Source: Phoronis australis (lineage: Eukaryota; Phoronida; Phoronidae). From it: a stretch of DNA of 64,000 nucleotides. This document shows, piece by piece, positions 14,601 through 29,600 of this stretch. The notes beneath the pieces were generated by a model. The model ran no database searches and was not told where the DNA came from. It saw nothing but the letters and a program-made list of their open reading frames with translations. Each line of letters opens with the position of its first letter. Within the stretch, counting starts at the first letter, position 1. Location: contig NMRA01000592.1 in assembly GCA_002633005.1 (NCBI GenBank), positions 181,882 through 245,881 of the forward strand, given 5' to 3'. The position numbers and the translations under genes were made by a program.

Positions 14601-17600
14601 GAGTAAACATATTACAAATTTATTCTCAAATTATGCGTGGTGATTGGTTAAGTTTCAAGTCTGTGTTCAGAGAGACTTGCCCCTGGTCTGCCATCTCTAC
14701 ATTTTTGTGTCTTTCCAAATTCTGGAGCTGATAGGTATTGATTGGTCTATCTTGAATAACGTTATTGGTCCTTAAAGCAAATACAGAAAAATGGAAATGA
14801 AAACGAGATGTGGAATAAGTAATTAAAGCACTGTCTTTTTTCTGGAGAATGTGTTTTAAAATTGAGTGATTTTTGTTTTTGCACGAGTGTGGTGTCCTTA
14901 CCTGAACTTAATATATTACAGGTGTATTACATATTTATTACACATACATTACACATACATTACACATGCATTACACATACATTACATATATACATCACAC
15001 ATACCCTTGTTACGCATACTTTGGTAGCTCAACCCATGTAATGTGTATACTTTCTCATGCAGCGGATAGTTATGGTGCAGACATTTTATGACAACCTTCA
15101 GTCCAATACCACCTACAGTGTTGCTCTCTTGTAGTTGGCTTGTGTTAGGACAATAATCAACATTGTACTATCAAGGGTTCTCTCTTGTTCTCTAACTTTT
15201 CTTTACAATTCTGTACTACCAAAGTACAGGCTGATTGCACACTTGGTAACTATCAAAAACACATTACTTTCAATCAACAGGTATTGTTGGACTCCTCTAA
15301 TAAACACTGTGGTTTACTGAGAAAACATGTAGCCAGTAGTTGAGTAAGTGTGTCTTGAACACTTTTACTGTACTCTTGCCAACTTATCCTCACCAGGTAT
15401 GTTGACTGAGTGAACCATGACATTCACCTTATCGTGTTATCAGATAGTCATTTGTATGCCTAATTGAAACTGGCTGTGAATGTATCAGATTGAGAAATGT
15501 CACTGACTGAGGATTGGTGTGGCTACTGATCTAATAACTAGCTCAGGTGGTGTATGAAAGGTCAGGTACAGAATATAGTGTCGTGTGAACATTCACTTAC
15601 TTTCTGGTCTTGTAATGGCTCCATGCGAATCTTGTCAGAACCAGTTTGGTGCTCATTATGCACTGGAGCGGGGGGGGGCGACGAATTTAAAAATATGGTT
15701 CCCTGTAAACGAGTAACCACTGTTTTTATAGATGAAGAGCAATTCTAATGTTAAAAAGGTGCCTTAGTGTTGAATTGGCCTGTTTATGGCTCAAAAACTA
15801 GTCTTTTGAGAACATTTGTATTAAGCTAACTACTAATGTGTTGCTGAGTAGTTGTTGTAATTCAGATGGCAAGACATCCAGTTTTGTATTGACTGTTTTG
15901 TTCAAAAGTATTTTGTCATTTGTGCTATGCTGCTTGTAAGTTAAAAGTCTGCCTTTGGCTTATTCCAAGGTTAGCAGTATTGTTTTCTTATAGACTTTAA
16001 CACCTCCTTCAAAACTGTCCTTTGAAACTGTAAATATAACTTAGAGCCTCCAACTAACTGTGATTATGTATGTTAGTTGGAACCTCCAACTAACTGTGAT
16101 TATTTATGTTAGTTGGAACCTCCAACACATACATAATCACAGTTAGTTGGAACCTCCAACACATACATAATCACAGTTAGTTGGAGGTTCCAACTAACGA
16201 TGACTGTATGACTTGGTTCCTCTAACGAGCTATGACTAGGATTTGGAGCTTCCAGCTTAGCTTTAATGTAAATATGACTTGGGGTTTCCAGCTAACTATG
16301 ATTGTAAATGTGATGCAGAGCTTCTAACTAGCTATGACTGTAAATAAGACTTGAAACTTCCAACTAGAGCTATGAGTGCAATGAACTCATTGCCCCCCCC
16401 CCTCCCTCCGATCAGTAGAGGTATAATNTTGCCCCCCCCCCCCTCCCTCCGATCAGTAGAGGTATAATCTCCATAAAGTGTTCTAGAGTACTGGGTACAG
16501 ATTTGATTGATGAAAACTGAATTCTTTTAAAGGTGGATTGAATACAACTGTGGCATATTTAGACTGTCATTCAGGTATACTTTTGCAGGTGTTCCACTGC
16601 CTAAAATCACTGAAGAACCAGCAAGAGTGACATGCAGGCCTAAGGTAGGTGGTTTGTCTGTCATGTTCTGCTATGGGAACTCTTGAATTGTATCCAGGTG
16701 ACCACTTGAACCAGCGCAAGTTGCACCTGGGAAAACTTATGCCTGATCAGCTGAGTGCCCACAAAACAATGCCACGTGCCAAACCAGTAGTAGAAGGCTG
16801 AACAAACACAGCTTTGGATTGTTCCGGGTAAAAAGTGAACAAAGTACGGGGTTCTTTTGTATACAAAGTAAATGAAAGCAGACAGCAACTGCTTGTGACC
16901 CGTGTTGTGTTTCGGTCTATCATTACAATTATCGCCAGGTCCAGTTCTCCAAATGACTATGTTTTATGTGCGTTCACACATGACATTAGTAACTACAGAA
17001 TTCAAACTATTTCTTACTGCCTTATCATGTTATGCTCTACATGATAAAGTGAATCTAAGTATGCTTCCCATAACAGTTATCTGTGGGCCTGTACTCTAAT
17101 TTATCATTTGTCATTGATATAAATTGATAATCTGATGGAGTGTCATAGGCTATGCTCCATAATTTGATTTGTGGATGTCTGTTATTTCAGATTTAAACTT
17201 AGTATATGGATTTGAGTTTATAGCATTGTTGTAGTCTGTGTGAAGGGTTTTAATTTGTAGCCTGGTCTGCGTTTGTTTTTCAGAATGATAGTATGGACGT
17301 AACAGATGCTGATGGGGAGTGGAGTGAAGAGTCAGCAGAATTCAACTCTGGTCAGTGCATTAAGAAGCTCAATACTAACCATGTGGTAATAAGGAAGTAT
17401 ATTCCTCTGTTTCTTCGCTGAGACTAGAAGACGGTTTTTCATTCATAGAGATATGCGTGTAGGCTAAGGGTCATACGTGGGGTCATAGGTGACGACCTGA
17501 GTTCTGACTGAACTGTTGTTTCTTAGGTAATGGCCAGACTTCAGGTGGTTATTTCATTGGTACTACTTAGTGACAAAGTTTGGGCTTAGAAGGAGTTTCT

Positions 17601-20600
17601 ACTTATATTTGATTGCGATTGCTGTTCTTACCTGAGATTGTAGTTTGCACTTCCTTTTAATCGACATGACAACTTTCAATCATTGTCATTGTATCAAAGG
17701 GTTATGGAATGGTCATTGAAAGCTAATACCTTACAATTTAGTCTTGACAGATGATGTAAAGAGTGTGCTGAATGTCTGTCTGTTGAAGGTCATTTGTAAC
17801 CTTTCAGATTGTGAGTCGGCTGCACAGATAGCTAATAGTAAAGAAGATAAAGAAGTCAAACAACGTACAAGCACCAAAGAAGTGGTTAAACCATCTCCAG
17901 CAGTTCCTGTGTCTTCAGCTGCAGTGAAGCCAGTCAATGTGCTCAACCTCAAGTCTGTTGACGATTTGATGGACAAAATTGATGCTGAGATTGACAGTTT
18001 TTCCATAGCACCAGTAGTAGGTTTTTGACATTGTCACTAAATCTTTTGTCCTCTTGGGTACACTTGGGTATTTGAACATTGTACACGATCTCCACATCTT
18101 GTGTTTTCTAGGGTAAACTTGGGTATTTGAACATTTTATACTATCACTTCATTTTGTAAACTTGGCTATTTTGGCATTGAATACTATATCACTACATCTT
18201 GTGTTCTGTTAGGTAAATTTGGGTATTTTTTGCAAAGCAGTCTCAGTACATTTTTCTTATATTTGATGTGCTGCTGGCACTGGCAGCTTGTGTTACATGA
18301 TGACGGGTAGTAATAAACACTTCTAGTTGTTCACATCTGCCAAGTGATCTTACAACATTGCAAACAAGAGATTTTACCTAAGAATTCAATGTACCATATG
18401 TCTGTTTACTCTTATTATCTTAGTACAGATTATGGTAAAAATTCTCCAGTTTACAACAGGTCAAGACCAGAGGTTGTACCAAATTTTAGAAATAGGCAAT
18501 TGGCTGTCCCAAGTTCAAGAATTATGATAAGTGACAAATAATCATTCACTGTTACACATTATCGGGACACGTGAAAGTGTTGCAACGGCGGCTATTTTTT
18601 ACCAATTGAAGAACTAAAAAGTCTATTATCAGACTCACTTGATACAAAACACAGTGTTCGATATTTGAAAAATATGATAAGCGCCAAAACTGCTCATGTC
18701 CCCATCTTCATAATCAAGAAAATTCAACTTCAACTTGAATTTCGGTGTCCCAAAAATTAGAGACCGTCCCAAACTGGAGAATTTTTACCATTACTGTCTG
18801 TTTGCTTCATGCAAAAAATTGTGTCATCGACTATTCAATTCTGGTTTATTTTTTCAGCCAATCACTGTTGTTACAAAGAAACCTCCGAAATACCAGCCAC
18901 TCAAGGTCCAAGTTACCGCGCAGTCTGAACAGACCACAGATTCATTATGTGAGTTGATACTCCAGTGTTGTGTGAAGTGTCATTGCATTGTAAGTGTGTA
19001 TTCAGTCCCCCTTGAAATGTATCATGTATTGCTCTGGTAAATATTGTTAGTTGCTATTTGAAACCCATGATTGTTATTTACAATATTCTAGGTTGAGAAT
19101 GGTTCAGTTTATTCAATACCATCTAATTCCAATGTTTTGATAAAAGATCTTTGCATGGTCTTTGCCACTACTTCTTATTCTGTGTGCAGTGAGGAAGGTT
19201 GGTTTCAAAAAACCTCATGTGGTTACAAATTAAGATTATTATATAGCGAGGCTGTTAGTTCCTGTATCTAGTAATTTCCATACAGTACAATCTAAAAGTA
19301 TTTAAACAAAATGACCCGGAATTTCCTGTCATGATGGCTGGGCAGAAACTGAATTCATCGTCCCCCATATGATGGAGAACGAAGGGGAATTAACAGGAAA
19401 TTTAGTAAGTCATTTTGTAAATAGAATTTTGCCACCCCAATAGATAGCAGTAGTTATTTTGCTGTTAACTGAATTAGCCTTCATGGCAGTGAAACTGTAT
19501 TTTGTCTGATTACTTTTTTGTCTTTTGTTGTAATTCCTCCAAATCCCACGAGGGGAGTAGATATGGGGAAATATTGCTGAAGACGTGTGATAACATAATT
19601 ATCCCACACATTCAGCAATAGACTACAAAACTCATGAATAAAAAAAAATATCCAAACATTCGTTTTGCGTGATGCCAGTCATCCCCTTACAGCTCAGCGG
19701 ATTGAATCACAGATGTGAGTGTCTTCTGTAGAACATCGAAGCATGCCCAACATGTTTTCCCCGCCAGATTGTTATCTCCCATGGAAAATAACTTAATTTA
19801 TTACTACACACTAGTTATCTGTGGTTTTGGTGAGTTTGGGGAAGATATTATGTAATAAGGGTATCTTATACAGATTTCATATCCTGACCTATCAACACAG
19901 CAATAAATTAGTAACTTTCTCGTTCTAGTGTTATCCAAAGAACAGTCAGAAAAATCAAAGGACACAGGCCTCGGATCAGCGAGTGTACCGGAGGACAGTA
20001 AATCATCTGACATGGATCGTAATAATAGACTGTTCTCAGACTCAGAATCTGATTTGTCAGATCTTAATGATGGTAAGGGGCCTTACTACTCATACTAGTC
20101 AGTTACCAGTTGCACAAACTTCAAGTAAAACGCAAGAAATAGATAGATGCATGTACTGAATGGTGTTTTGTTCCTGGAGCGCAGTTTATGAAATGCTGTT
20201 ATAAGTTTAATTTTCTACTTTCTACATTTATTAATGGCACTGTTATGCAGATCTGACATTACTCACGCGAACATGCTTTTATTTGGGGTTTGTGCTATTT
20301 TTATAACTTTCATTATTTGCATTTGCCTTTATTTCTTGAAACAGGTGGTTTGTCGAAAACTCACTGGCTTATTAGAAATTTATTTTTACATGGTTTTCAT
20401 ATCAGCACTGAAATATTAAACTCCTTATCGCCATGTTATACACCCACAAAATTAATCTGCATGCATGTGAGTCCCTCTGGTGTACACTGCTGGGCCAAGA
20501 GTCCGGTCTCTCGCTCCAGGTGATCAGTGCAGTCGCCCCACCTGAACAGCCTGTGCAGGTTTGGTACAACTACCAGACTGCCTGTAAATATTTTTGTGTG

Positions 20601-23600
20601 TGTATGTATGTGTCTGGGCATCCGTGAGCATCTCTATCTATCCGGCAATCCACTGCGTATCTCCCTTTCAAGAAACTGCCCAACAAATCTTCATGATATT
20701 TGACAAATGTATCAAAGACGAGAATGGGACATGCAAATGGAGGCCACTAATGCTGTGCCCCTCATATTATTTGTTTGCTTCTGTCTATAACAGATTCCTT
20801 GATAGATCTTTATGAATATTTATACATTCCTATTCAAAAGAAGACATCATTTACCTATTTTCAGATGAATCTGGCAAGTGCTGTGCCCCTTGTGGTAGTT
20901 TTGATTTTGTTGGTTATTTTTGACACTCATCTGCCTGTTTTCCAAATACCCAGAAGTCCTAAAAGGTATCAATTAAACTTGCCACATGCTAGTGTCAAAT
21001 GTCTAGCGAACCATTTTGCCCCTTTGTGGCAATTTCAGTTGATTTATTTCTCATTTGAAAATTTTGAAAGCCTCTCAACTACTTTAAACAAAATGTTTTA
21101 ATTCCAGGTTTGTTTAACAACTTACGATACCTACAGATTTTTTTCTGATTCCAACTACTGCAGCACTTTTGATTGCCCAATTTGGTTTGAAAGTTTCTTT
21201 TAGTCAGATAGAGGCATCATTTATTGGTGGATTCTGATTTTGTATATGATAGTAATGGCGTCATACAGGAGGTCACCACTGGTCCTGCACCAATACAGCT
21301 GCAGGTGGTCTACCTTTGTGTTCCTCGTTAAAATGTTAAACGTGCTTTCCACCTGCTTTCTTCCAAGAATACCACTTTTGATTCACACCATTCACTCTTA
21401 AAACGGTCCCAAGTTGATACTCAGTGCATAAAATGGCCGATACAGTTAAGACAACCTGTTCAACATGGTTTCGACCATTCTCAAACTTTTGGTTCTTATA
21501 AACTCTAGGAATCACTTCTTATCTGAACAAGATGCAATTTGATGGTGGTCAGATATCTCTGAGTGTTTCTGAATTTCTTGGTAGGAACAAGAACTGTTTG
21601 TTTCCGTTTTTACTGGGTAATTTAATTCAGGAATTGAAAATGATATTCTTACATGTATACAGTGCCATCTATTGAACCGAGTGAGGAACTTGACTCTGAT
21701 GCCGCACAGACAGTCAATAAAAATTACAAGGAAATAATGAAGAAGAAACGAGGTAAATGCATTGTTATGTTGGGGTTGGGTGAAATGTTGTGTGGCGCTT
21801 AGTGTGATACCTTGTGTGATACTATATTGCAGTATATGTGATAACTACATGTACTGTCTTCTCTTGTCTTGCACCCTGTTAAATCGCCATTCTTTGTCTT
21901 TACTCTATAAACCCCTTCTGAATCAGACGAGGTGAATTCACAACACATTTCACCTTATAATAACAAAGCACATGACAGTGTAGTGAATATGTGTTACCAT
22001 CTTCAATTTGCAGTGTCTGACATGTTTTCGGTAGACACTCACTCTTTTTGCAATTTGAACATTTGTATTGCACGTGAATCCTTTTGCCTGTGATCTGCAT
22101 AAAGTCTTGTTGCAGTAAAAGCTATGTGTCTGTGATCTACTGTCCCGTGTCTGACTCCCCAAACCCACTTAATGTGACAACTTGTGATGTCTGTCTTGTG
22201 TGTCACTGTTGGCTTTCGTGTCCCCCAGGTGGCTATCTAAGGAACTTGAAAACACAATGCTTAGACAGTGATCTTGAGTCGGTGCGCACTGAAGACTTTG
22301 AAGTTACATTCTGCTTAGAAATGGCAAATCTTCCAGTTCAAGGTAATCATGAAATCGCCGTGAAACAAAGTCTGAAACTAAGCTGCAAGAGCTATAGTTC
22401 TGGGTCTGAGAATGAAAGCTTTTAACAATTTATGCAATTTTTACCCAATAAATAACAAGCTTATGACAGATCCTTGACTGTCAAACTGCCTCGGTAAACA
22501 GGATGCAATGCAACATGCTGACACATTCAAGGAGAATTATGAGAATTTTGTATGATTTGCTAATTGTTCGGAATGAAAATGACTTATTGGATAGTACCAT
22601 ACATTAGGAATTTGAAAAGGTTTAAGTATGAGCACTTTTGAAACTGGAAATTGATGTCACATTCATTGCATTCTTTTAATCGTGCCTGTCCCAAGAATTG
22701 TGTTCTGATGCTCGAGTTGCTTTTGAGTTCTTGTATTAAAGGTTTCATTGGGTAATTTTGCTAGGGACACTGGGACTGTTTTACAGCTGTTTATTATTCG
22801 AGATCTGCTGATAAATGACTTCTCACCATTGGGTACCCTGGCTGAGAGTTGGATTCAGAGATCAAAACGCAAGTATCACTGGTATACTCCGAGAACTTGG
22901 AACGCTTTCTACATACTCGGTCCCTGCCTCTGAGAGTGATGACTTTCTGTGCTACACTGTAGGTTTAAGTTAATGGGTCCCTGGACAGTTTCCCCCATCA
23001 TTAATACATTCGCTGATAAATGTCTTCAGTCTATAGTTTGACTCGCTTTCAGAGTTTGAAACACAGCCGAGCATCTGCACTTATATGTGTAGTTTGATGG
23101 CTGCTGGGAAATTCTCTCCACATACCCTCTACAACTGCATACTTTTACATTTACGCGTTAAATGAATGTAGACCATGTAGGATTGGTGGGTCATCTCGTG
23201 GCTTTTGGCATGTTTTGCAAAAAAGAGGCAACATGGATCCCTGAAAAAAGCTTTCACCACACGCATCTAATTGGGCACAGAACAGAAATCTGACATCGAA
23301 AGTTTGATAAACACAATGATCAGAATGAGGCACACTTTGACAAGTTCAGTGAAAACCTCATGAACAAACTATCGTGTCTAGTGTCAGCAATACTATTTGG
23401 TTGGCTGGTGGCAGGCGCGTCAATTTTGCCAGGCAACTGGTGCATGGGGGTTTGTGAATCCAAGACTTTTGTTGTAGGATACTGCCCAGTTAGGTCTGTG
23501 GAGTTTCTGCATGAATGAGTAGAAAAAATGTAACTGTTTGTGTATATGTGTGTGTGTGCGCGTGTTTGACTAACCAGCACTTGTAACACACAGGCGCACT

Positions 23601-26600
23601 GCACAAGAAACTGCTCAAGAAAAACATGGCTCACTATGGCAGTGACACAGACACGGTGAGAACGGAGGACTTTGCTGATAAGTTCCAGGAAATCAGTGTC
23701 CCACCAGAGGGAAAGAGAGGTGAGGTCATGAATGTTCCATGTGCTGTTACATTTCTGTCTGCATTTATACGGCTTGTTGGTGTTCATTATACCACGAAAT
23801 CAGATTTATTCTTCTGAAGTATGAGGTTGTTTTATCTATTGTCACAAGAAGACACTTAATGATCTGTTGTCACAAGAATGCTTAGCAAAGCCATTACCAC
23901 CAGAAGTGATGTTTTTATAGTCCTCATGCTTTTACACGCGAGTCCCACTAGCACGTGATGTCTGCCATTTATGCCAATAAAGCATTGGGAAAACTTTCAC
24001 TCTTGAAAATCGGGGAAAAAACAATTAATTAAAATTGGTGAAGCAGGTCAGCGTATAATCTCGTTTTCACAGTTTAATTCTGACTGCGATATGATCCTGA
24101 CTGAAGTGATGTAATCCTGATTTTGATGGGATCCTGACTGTGAAGAGATCCTGGCTGTGATGGGACGTTTCAATCATTGCCTTAGTTTCCAAAAACATAT
24201 ATTGTATATTAATCTTAATTGCCAAAACTCTATGTGGCCCTAGATCCTGTTTCGTAACCGAATTTCTTCGACATTAGGCACAAAACCACCCCTCAGTTAT
24301 TTTTGTTCATCCTCAAGAAATTTAGAAAAAGCGTATTTCTCACAATTCCATGTCGTGGCATATAGGTAACGTGCCACGTCCTGGTTGATAGGTCATATGT
24401 GGGTGTTCGCAAGTTACTTTGATCTCGTTCTAAACTTGGGGTGCTCTCGGGACACATTTTTGCATTGTTGTGAGTTCTTCTTACTAACATTCTGCATGCT
24501 TTTTGTGACGTTGCATTGTGCCAGGTTCTCGTGCAAGTTGCTTTCATAATCGTTTTCATTTAACCGTTTCTGTGTTAAAAGTATTCTCTGTTTTTACCCT
24601 GGTATTGTGATACCCCAGTGTACTCAATAAGGTAACACGTGCAATTTTCGAATTCGTAGTTTTTTACCTTGCCAACCTGAATGAAGTCTGAAGTAGTTTC
24701 TTAGGTGTTGATGGTTTCTTTGTTCTTGTTGTGAATGCAAATAAAATCCTACAACGGCATGGAATATTATGAGACTTATTTTATGAGAGTGTAAGGCTTA
24801 ATTCAATTTTCATTTCTTAGCCAGCTAAACTAGGTGAAATGCAGCTCTAAACTAATACAAAACAGTCTCAATCAACAAAATAGCTTGCAACGGCTCTATT
24901 ATGATTCCACTGACGGTAGTTCCCTCCGTGCATGAAATGACCATGATTACAATGTTTTCAAAAGTGTACAATCGTCACATGTTTGCAAACTCGTTGCTGT
25001 AACTGGCAACACTATTAGCCTGTACCCGCAAAACAAAAGCAGTGTCCCACTCACTCTTGAGGAACCAATTCCTTGTGAACAGTGCCCTGCACTTCAGAAA
25101 ATAGCAATCGATATGGACTTCACATTGCTTCATACTCATAACTGTATATCCACGTTTCATCACCAGTAATGATTACTGAATTTTTAAGACAAAGTCCGGG
25201 TCAGTTCTGTTCTCACTTTTAAGAAGAATATTCATGTATTCCGCAAGTAATTCACCAACTTTTTACTTATCGAAGTTCATGGTTTTGCTTACCTCGGAGG
25301 AGATCACTGTGCATGAAGGATAATGTTTTATTTGGTGACAATTTTTGGATTGGCATCTGTCACTATAGGGTAGCATGCACTATGCATTTGCTTATTTTGA
25401 AAACTGCAGTTATATATGAGTGAGTCTTGGTTCAAACCAGAAATACTAATGCTTATCATTCGAAATACAAGTTTTAAGAAGAATGATTTTATTTGTTTAT
25501 TAAAGGAATGTAGACACAAGGTGTTAAAATTGCATTGATTTGGTCTTGAAAACGCATTTTCCAAGCTCAATTTAAGCTACATATCAAACCTGTTAGCAGT
25601 TTTCTTATTTTAATATTGTATTTATGGTCTTTTGCTAAGTGTTATAGTGCTTAAGCCATGTTTTAAGGATAATGGACTTCATAGGTAGCAATAGCAAAAA
25701 TATTAGACATGGACCACAAGGTGTTTTGAAATTCAATAAAACATGAATTGCTACAATAGGACACAAATGGCTTGGTCAGTTAATGGTATGTAATTATCTT
25801 GTTATGATTATGGGGCTGAGTAGACTGATTCTGTTACACAAAGCTGCCTGGGCACTGTCAGCTGGCATTATAAATAGTCTACATGAATACTTAAACAAAC
25901 ATTTGTTGTAGTGCTTAAAAGATTTGGCTTTGTGTACTGTACTGAATTAATCATTCATCGTTTCTCCACTCAGCTGTGTGTAACATAACATTTACTCTGT
26001 CACAGCAGCATTTGAATTTCAACTGTCAACTTGTTTTTTTTATTTTGGTCAAAATTTTGGGAGAACTGTGAATTTATGGATAGATATCATTTGAAAGGTA
26101 AGTTGAGAATGTGTAGCTATTTGGAGCGTGGTAGGGTCTCTGAAATTGTTATATGGTTTTTGTCTCACTAGTCAGTTGACTTCAATATCTTAGTCTATTG
26201 GTGATGCTTTTACTTTTTTTAGGACTGCAATGTTGATTTTCTGATATTCCTATAGTTGTATGGATAAAATTTGTTGTGTATGTTATTGATGACTTTAGAC
26301 TAGTGACAGACACTCACGAAGGACATTCAGTAATATAACGAAGGACATTGATGTTGAGGAATAGTGTTTACTAGGATCAGCCCATCTTAAGGGAGCGCCA
26401 GTATTTACTGGCCTCCGCTTCAATTTACTGTTGTCTTATCTGAAGATGTCTATTGACTTGGTTGTCTAATCTAGTCATAAAGCAAAAGATACTGGACTAT
26501 TGGGTTATTAGATTGTCATTGATTAGCCTGAAAGTTATGTATCAGTAATATGACACTGGTTTAATTCATGGACTTGCTTTATTAAAGCTTAAGGGTTTAA

Positions 26601-29600
26601 CCTGTGGTGGAGGAATGGTAATCTTTTTCTGTGGGAAAAGCAGGCAGATGACCCAGACTGATGCAAAGTTGTAGCAAAGTGTCTTGTTTACTGTTTGCAT
26701 AATTAATGTCATGAACACATTTAGTTGCATCGTAATAGTCAATAATTTGCCAGAGTGTTAAACTGCAGATGTATATTGATTTGATGGTCTAATCTAGTCA
26801 TAAAGTAATATTTTGTTTTATTTATGAAGGTCATTTCATGCCTACTTTAATTTACTATTGGAGGAGCAGTGAGGTAAACTGTGTCAACAAACTTAATTAA
26901 GTATTTCAGACTACCTTAAGTAGCTTTAGGACAGCCAATTTATTGTTGTTTCCTGTCTGGGTCATCGAAATTATCGAAAGACAATGCTCCGCAAAATGTT
27001 CTGCCAAAGCCTGTTCAATAATAAAAGCACCTGACCGCAAGCCATCGTTCACTTTTTGAACAGTTCTTAGTGAGTACTCTCAAGCGTTCTCGATCACTCT
27101 CGAAACCTGATATGCCTAGAGATCCAACACATTATTCTGGAAGAATGACAGTGATACTCTAAGAGGTACAATTAAAAGTGCACCATAACAAAATTGTAAT
27201 ATAGGGTAATTGTGGTGAATTTGGTATAAGAATTGTAAAGAAATGATTTAATTAAACTTAGATCCAAATAAACCGTTTATACCGACGGACAGTTCAAAAC
27301 ATCGATGTGTCAGTGTTGGTATGAAAGGCTCTTTAGAAGAACGATTGACTTCCCTGGTCGCACTTGTTCTGCATTGTTGGTCTCTTCACTTTATTACTGT
27401 TATTTATCACTGTCAGTTCAGCTTTTTCTAATCAACCTACTGCTGTGTCTCCTAAATGTATTTCATTCCTGTGTTACCTACGTACCTCCTGTGGCTACCT
27501 TCTGTCAATGATACTGTTCTTATCAAACAGTTCTTTCGTGACAGGTGGCTTTCTGTCTAACGGAAACTCCAGTTCCCGCCGATCAAAGTCAAAAAATATC
27601 CCAAGTGACTTGGAGTCGACCAAGACCGAGGACTTTGAGACGACCTTCAAGACGATCATGGTGAAACATGTGGCTGGAGTGCCAGTTACAGCCTTTGACC
27701 AGAAGAACGTTGAAAGTGACATAGATACCGTACAGTCATGTTTAGTGCATGAAAAGTTCAAAGAAGCAATGGCTTCTTCACCTTGTAAGTTAGGCTGCAC
27801 TTTTTCTCAAGAAATTATTCTATTGGCTAAAGATGGGAAATGAATATCAAACAAAGCAATTTAGCTTGTATGCCTTACATATGCTACAGTTATTATTCAT
27901 CTCTTTTGAACTATCTATTTTGAAAATACTCGGGCTGCAGGAAGGTTCTGCGAATAATTTACAGTCTTTTACAAACTCTTGTCAGCAACAGGGGGAACAG
28001 AGTATGACTAAGTGGAATTTGAATGTGCTCCCTGATATTTTTTAACTTCCAACCAACAAGTGACATAAATGTTCATAAAAGGTCCTAGAATTTGTGGTGT
28101 TCTTTATGATTTAAAAATAAAGCTTGCAAAGTGTGATATCAAGTAAACCTGCCATGACAGTGCGTACTGGTGTTGCAGACAGAACAGTGTATGCAGATAG
28201 TGATGAGTCATTGTCAGGACTTGACTCAGAACCAGAGGCAGCAGGTGAGTGTTTTCTTTATCAGTTGTACTCACATGCAACTTGTTCTTATTTCTATGTT
28301 TATGGCAAAACTGGGCTTTCAGTGCATCTTGTTTCGCTTTTGGTTGGAACAATAACCAGTGACCTTCATTTGCACAAAACCGTAAACGCCAATTCTTCCA
28401 GATGATCTGGGAATCTCTAGTGTTTTCATGAACTCTTTTGATTCCTAAAGAATGAAATTGCCTGGGTTTCAGTTTATTCTATGAATTTTACATGTTTCGA
28501 AGTTTTTGACTACTTAGAAAGCCTGTGCAAGAAATTGTGTTTAAAAGAGTGTTGCATAGGGCTATCCTGTAGTCCCTACTGAGGCAAAGCAGCACAACTC
28601 AATCACTCATCAGGGAGACTTGGGCTGAAACATAAAGTTCATAAATCAACAAAACCTTAGTATTCCAAGAGTTGTGCCCTTGAGCAAGATTTTAATCTTG
28701 CATAATGGTTGGTGAAGCATTCACAAATGTTGAACACAAGTTTGGACAACGGTCTCACGGTAAGCGCCACCTATGGGATATAGAGTATCTCTAAGTCTGT
28801 AGTGATTACTTCATATCACCGCATGTCTGGATAGACTTGGATTAAGACTGGAGTTGTTGATACCCAGCAGGTACTCCTCTATTTTTGTCAAGTGTGTGTT
28901 GTTGGAAAGGTGTACCCCCATTTTGGTTAATGTGAATTCATACCAGGCTGTTGATGAAAGATGATCATTCATAACAATATTCAAATTTATCTAACATTAG
29001 ACAAGTAGACTAAAGAAATGGACTAAAGCTACTGTATCATTTTCTTCCCAGACATCATTATGAAATAAAGTTATTAGGAAATTCCATTCAAAGCAGGTTG
29101 TGTTCCATAGATGCAAGAATTTTGTGATCACGCACTTCACTCGTAATGAATGGCGATGTCATACAAAACCTTGCATTTTCGCGAGGTTCTTGCATGATGG
29201 AATGCTGGCCACTTAATATGTTAATAAATGACTAGTTACCAGATGTCAAATAAAGTTGATCATCTAATGTTGCAGTTTGACCTGTTTCTAATGTAGTTAA
29301 AGCCATTCATTCCACTCAAACAAAAATTAACCATGTGGCAAATCATGTTGACTTGACCAGCCATGCACCAGGCTGGTGTGCACAACGTGATTGATTTTGT
29401 ACCTGCTGCCATATGTGACAAGACAGTGTTATTCTCTGTCCCAGCTAATGGCTACAGTGGGGAGAGTGAAGGCGAGTCTATAGAAGCTGCTGCTGGCTCA
29501 CCAACACCAGAGTTCACCAACAGAGGGAGGGCTTACAGACATAATGGGTGAGTACTGTATATATGTTGTGGTGGTAGATGTTGCTTTCAATTGTTTGGTG

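Larger units (their letters stand above)
2661..16588. other. Gene A 13.9-kb intron
   Basis: No convincing exon is seen. It holds several tandem arrays (7177, 12463, 14926, 16047), a dispersed repeat at 10.1 kb and short related pieces near 2.95 and 8.45 kb. Small unknown exons could be missed here. Confidence 0.5.
23720..27544. other. Gene A intron 10
   Basis: Holds the 24078 array and the mariner relic. The remainder is AT-rich and no further exon is recognised. Confidence 0.5.

Noticed and set aside
24293-24559. An 88-residue minus-strand open frame
   Set aside because: No recognisable domain, no splice context and unremarkable composition. Most likely chance.
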